From assembly GCF_900103265.1 (NCBI RefSeq), contig NZ_FMWX01000014.1, positions 1 through 32,285 of the forward strand: a DNA stretch of 32,285 nucleotides, in the 5' to 3' direction. Each line of letters opens with the position of its first letter. Positions within the stretch are counted from its first letter, which is position 1. This DNA comes from Sphingomonas sp. NFR15. Lineage in GTDB: Bacteria; Pseudomonadota; Alphaproteobacteria; Sphingomonadales; Sphingomonadaceae. This document shows positions 31,191-32,285 of this stretch, one piece after another. A program made the position numbers and the translations under genes. Below the pieces are notes generated by a model. The model was not told the origin of the DNA. It saw nothing but the letters and a program-made list of their open reading frames with translations, and searched no databases.

Positions 31191-31967
31191 GCCGTGGAAA
31201 TTCACCGCGACGGGCGCCGAGAGACTCTCTCTCAGCCCTGACCCGTCACGGCCGAACCGGCCGCACTCTTCCTCTCTGGGGGCATGGCAGGGGGGGGGGC
31301 AGTAGGGGGACAACCAGATCCTCGGAGCTGGCTGTCAGGGGAGGCGTTTCGCGTCCGGCCCTGCACCTGACCGGGAGGCCCCGCGTGCGCATTCACGGGC
31401 GCTCTGATTCTGCGGAGCGCCCCGAAGGAGCTGATCGCGGATCATGCCGGTGGCTTCGGGCTTGCGAACCGGCCGTCAAATCCACACAGCCCGGGAAAGC
31501 GGATATTCCAGCGGCCTCCTCGTACTCGAATGCCCATGGATTCCTGACCCAGGGGTAGGAGGTTCGTATGGGCATTGATGTGTCGGCGGCGAAGGCCGTC
31601 ACGATCAACGACCATCATCAAAATGGCGTCGATACCTCGGTGGAGGGCAATCCCTCCAAGGCCGGCTCAAGGGCATCCCACTCTTCCATGTGTTCAGCCT
31701 GAACCAGCGGGGACCGCGCCGAGACGACGGCAATCCGCTCGTGCACACGTTGAGGGGCCGGAAGGGCTTCTCGATCCTGCCCTTCTGGCAGAATATCGCA
31801 GTTCAGTCAGCGTCGCGCTTAATCCATTTAAGCAGCCCGCGGTACAAGGCGTCGCCATAGCCGACATTGGGTAGAGAGTAGTCGGGCAGGTTTCGGGGGG
31901 CAGTTGGCGATACCTGCCGTCCCGAAACGGATAATCGATCAAGAAAGTGGCTAGGGTATGTGGGGAT
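31191..31967. other. Decayed accessory DNA between DUF932 remnant and IS5 element
   Basis: No intact gene is supported in this stretch except a possible frameshifted small gene at 31568-31860, listed separately. It includes a run of ten G (31290-31299) followed shortly by G5, and a Gly/Arg-rich section without coding pattern in any frame. It looks like eroded mobile-element sequence. Confidence 0.4.
31568..31860 (+). pseudogene. Possible frameshifted small gene with a strong ribosome binding site
   Basis: AGGAGG (31557-31562) stands 5 bp before an ATG at 31568. The first frame reads MGIDVSAAKAVTINDHHQNG, VDTSVEGN and stops at 31702 after 44 residues. Another frame then looks protein-like over about 31650-31860: LKGIPLFHVFSLNQRG, DDGNPLVHTLRGRKGFSILP and FWQNIAVQ, ending at a TAG (31858-31860). 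The two frames differ by one base step, so this may be one gene broken by an indel. No family was recognised. Confidence 0.35.
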
Positions 31968-32285
31968 TCACCGTGAGTTGATGACGGCTGCGGCGAGATA
32001 AATCATGGCCGCGAAGCTGTGGTCGGTTTTGCAGGCGCGCATGGCGATGCGCTTGAACTCCTTGAGCTTGCAGAAGAAGTTCTCGATCAGGTGACGCCAT
32101 GTATAGATCGCGGCATCGATCTTGAGCTTTTGCGCCCGGCCGGGGTGCTGCGAGATGACGACCTTGGCGCCGCGCTCGTTCAGTTCGGCAACGAGTGCGT
32201 TGCTGTCGAACGCCTTGTCGGCGATCAGCCCGTCAAAGGCGATGCCGTCGATCAGCGGCGGCACCTCGACGCTGTCGTGACGCTG
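31968..32285 (-). CDS. IS5-family transposase, C-terminal part, cut by the window edge
   Basis: The minus-strand frame enters from the right edge as QRHDSVEVPPLIDGIAFDGL and continues IADKAFDSNALVAELNERGA, KVVISQHPGRAQKLKIDAAI, YTWRHLIENFFCKLKEFKRI and AMRACKTDHSFAAMIYLAAA. This is the C-terminal catalytic half of an IS5-family (IS427-like) DDE transposase, with the second Asp in LIADKAFD and Glu in RHLIENFFCKLKEF. It ends at a normal stop (31968). The element's left end should lie within the 40 bp left of it, but its terminal repeat cannot be fixed without the other end. Confidence 0.88.
   Translation of the reverse strand, partial: QRHDSVEVPPLIDGIAFDGLIADKAFDSNALVAELNERGAKVVISQHPGRAQKLKIDAAIYTWRHLIENFFCKLKEFKRIAMRACKTDHSFAAMIYLAAAVINSR

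Noticed and set aside
30605..31558. Long plus-strand open frame of 317 codons
   Set aside because: It is antisense to the DUF932-type remnant, has an Arg/Gly-rich composition without motifs, and no ribosome binding site.
1..32285. CRISPR array, rRNA, riboswitch or integrase
   Set aside because: No regularly spaced repeats, no rRNA sequence, no known aptamer and no tyrosine or serine recombinase motif was found by reading.

Overview
The window is GC-rich DNA of sphingomonad type (order Sphingomonadales, Alphaproteobacteria). Nothing in it gives a species. The evidence is the gene content: a trb-type conjugation cluster ending in a DUF2274 gene, a DUF3363-type relaxase, a DUF736 gene, a MucR/Ros regulator, and FecI/FecR with a very large TonB-dependent receptor. 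No integrase, replication gene, tRNA, rRNA or CRISPR array was found, so an integrative conjugative element cannot be told from a plasmid here.

Layout. Positions 1-1055 hold a complete IS630-family element with a TA target duplication and a transposase split by a frameshift. Positions 1091-2898 hold a small XRE regulator divergent from an ECF sigma factor (FecI type) and its FecR-type anti-sigma factor, closed by a strong two-way terminator. Positions 2970-21910 hold a conjugative transfer block read almost wholly leftward. From its upstream end it runs: DUF736, an AlpA/excisionase-like DNA-binding protein, TraF (S26 protease), lytic transglycosylase, two small translationally coupled unknown genes, relaxase, an unknown 226-residue gene, TraG (coupling protein), a CopG-like protein, trbB-C-D-E-J-L-F-G-I, DUF2274, a decayed traD and a MucR-like regulator. 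Most neighbours overlap by 4 to 14 bases.

Positions 21911-23044 are non-coding, with an IS256-type transposase remnant and a possible operator. Positions 23045-29400 look like a catabolic or uptake module: a TonB-dependent receptor without an STN signalling domain, a secreted amidohydrolase with an extra C-terminal domain, and, convergent to it, an exported M20D amidase/peptidase. Positions 29637-32285 are accessory DNA: a DUF3147 membrane protein, a HIRAN-domain protein, a truncated DUF932-type gene, decayed sequence, and an IS5-family transposase running off the right edge.

How it works together. The trb/tra block encodes a VirB/D4-like type IV secretion channel, its ATPases, pilin processing, wall lysis and DNA nicking. 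It looks impaired, because trbL carries a one-base frameshift, traD has an internal stop, and trbK is not seen. The receptor/amidohydrolase/M20 set suggests import and hydrolysis of an amide- or peptide-like compound. The FecI/FecR pair is about 20 kb from that receptor, with the transfer block in between.
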